DNA of 26,102 nucleotides, taken from assembly GCA_902496295.1 (NCBI GenBank), contig CABVAF010000012.1, forward strand, positions 1 to 26,102. The letters run 5' to 3'. This stretch comes from an uncultured Clostridium sp. Its GTDB lineage: Bacteria > Bacillota > Clostridia > TANB77 > CAG-508. Both the position numbers and the translations under genes were made by a program. Below, in pieces: positions 25,240-26,102 of this stretch (its first letter is position 1; each line of letters opens with the position of its first letter). Under the pieces are notes generated by a model. It had not been told where the DNA came from. It saw only the letters and a list, made by a program, of their open reading frames with translations, and made no database searches.

Positions 25240-25265
25240 AAAAAATAGACGCCCTTCCGGGCGCC
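25240..25265 (-). terminator. Strong terminator after the edge FGE gene
   Basis: GGCGCCC and GGGCGTC (25259-25265 with 25248-25254; one G-U as minus-strand RNA) close a GGAA tetraloop, followed by TATTTTTT. It is the most G+C-rich hairpin in the window. Confidence 0.88.
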
Positions 25266-25290
25266 TGGTCAACGCATAGCCTACGATTTT

Positions 25291-26102
25291 TTACATGTAT
25301 AAAGCTAACCTACTGCCATTGAATGGCTCTCTGTTCACAGGAGCGTTGCCGACACGAATTAGAAGCTGGATTGTAGCTAGCACTATATTTGTAGCAACCT
25401 CCACAACCAATTCGGAAGGCAGTACCACTTGCTTTAATTGTCCAATCATATGCATTTCCTGCCATATCATATATATTGTTTACTGCATAATTATTGTTTG
25501 AACCTGTCGCTATTGGTGAAATAGTTCCATAATTTCCCTTTCCTGTACTATCGTAAGTATACTTCTTTTTTTCATTATCTCCACTATTATACATCCATCT
25601 CATTACTGCATCCCACTGACATCCCCATATCATTGTTGTAGTTACATTACTATTCGCAGCTACTCCTTTTGATTTATTATACATTGTATACCATGTTTGC
25701 TCATTTATATCTGTATTATTCTTTATAACTGCTGCCTCCGTTTGTGACAAATTCCCTGTCTCATATCTTCCTATATAAAATCCTCCATACTTTTCCACAC
25801 TTATTATCATGTTATTAAACTCTGTCTCTAACTGTGTCTTAAATGTATCCGTAGTTGCGCTTGCACTAAGTCCTGCTTGTTGTAAATTAGTACTTACTGC
25901 GTCATAAGTTATTATTATATCTGGTTCACGAGAACTTGTTGTATTGGTTATAGACATTACTCCATCTTGCTCTGTCCAATTATTGAGTGTTATTCCATCT
26001 GACGAAAAGTCATATAACTTGCCCCACTTCTTTCCACTACTATCTGTTCCATACATCTCACTTGGATTTTCTACTGGCACCCACACAAACTGATTTCTTG
26101 TT
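25291..26102 (-). pseudogene. FGE/C-type-lectin-fold protein, 5' end outside the window, frameshifted near its C-terminus
   Basis: The frame enters from the window edge (TRNQFVWVPVENPSE) and contains an FGE-sulfatase/C-type-lectin-fold domain: GGFYIGRYETG, GCQWDAVMRW, NNIYDMAGNAYDW and FRIGCGG. After NPASNS the annotated frame turns Cys/Arg/Gln-rich and stops at 25310. A neighbouring frame spells RVGNAPVNREPFNGSRLALYM and stops at 25291. That is the ending expected of the family, so a +1-type lesion lies near 25355-25358. The last ~130 bp are about 44% G+C with many NNC codons, unlike the rest of the gene. It may be a diversity-generating-retroelement target; no reverse transcriptase is in view. 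If the frameshift is a sequence error, the gene is intact to the edge. Confidence 0.75.

Noticed and set aside
1..26102. tRNA, rRNA or CRISPR arrays
   Set aside because: No cloverleaf with a CCA-type end, no conserved rRNA segment and no regularly spaced repeats were seen on either strand.

Overview
The window is AT-rich (roughly 30% G+C by eye) with A/T-ending codons, AGGAGG-type ribosome binding sites and consensus sigma-A promoters. This points to a low-GC Firmicute, most likely an anaerobic, perhaps gut-associated, member of the Clostridia. The protein families support this: a Gls24 fusion, an SpoU/RlmB methylase, DUF1653, and pilin-like signal-anchor proteins carrying formylglycine-generating-enzyme (FGE/C-type-lectin fold) domains. 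Every gene I accept lies on the minus strand, so transcription runs from high to low coordinates. I saw no tRNA, rRNA, CRISPR array or intact transposase.

Layout in the direction of transcription. (1) 26102-25240: the 3' part of an FGE-domain gene that runs off the window. Its last ~130 bp differ in composition from the rest, contain a frameshift, and are followed by a strong terminator. (2) 25207-20998: a three-gene surface-glycan operon with its own promoter: a GtrB-like polyprenyl-phosphate glycosyltransferase, a GT39/ArnT-like membrane glycosyltransferase and a GtrII-like membrane protein. (3) 20961-18913: galE with its own promoter, a membrane-anchored FxLYD-like protein, and a DUF1653 gene of higher G+C, closed by a terminator. 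(4) 18886-15640: recG, then an aldose-epimerase gene with its own promoter and a small two-helix membrane protein. (5) 15632-12736: the classic rpsO-pnp pair with an imperfect rpsO leader hairpin and two REP-like repeats between the genes. (6) 12623-11213: a processive-type GT2 glycosyltransferase and its terminator. (7) 11213-9943: a decayed pilin-anchor/FGE gene. (8) 9864-7537: a P-loop/Gls24 fusion, cmk and plsC. (9) 7548-2151: typA with a leader that can form two alternative hairpins, then lepA, an HD-domain hydrolase and rlmB. (10) 2150-1919: a large multi-arm inverted-repeat element and a terminator. (11) 1806-388: a membrane-anchored extracytoplasmic protein of unknown function, then an outward promoter for a gene beyond the left edge.

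The genes fall into two functional groups. One is translation and RNA metabolism (typA, lepA, rlmB, rpsO, pnp) with cmk, plsC and recG. The other is surface glycan and envelope biology (the glycosyltransferases, galE, the aldose epimerase, the anchored proteins and the FGE-fold proteins). The features most worth following are the composition-shifted 3' end of the edge FGE gene, which resembles the variable region of a diversity-generating retroelement target; the ~170-nt multi-helix element at 1961-2150; the typA leader; and three reading-frame lesions (both FGE genes and the first codons of lepA), which may be biological or may reflect assembly indels.
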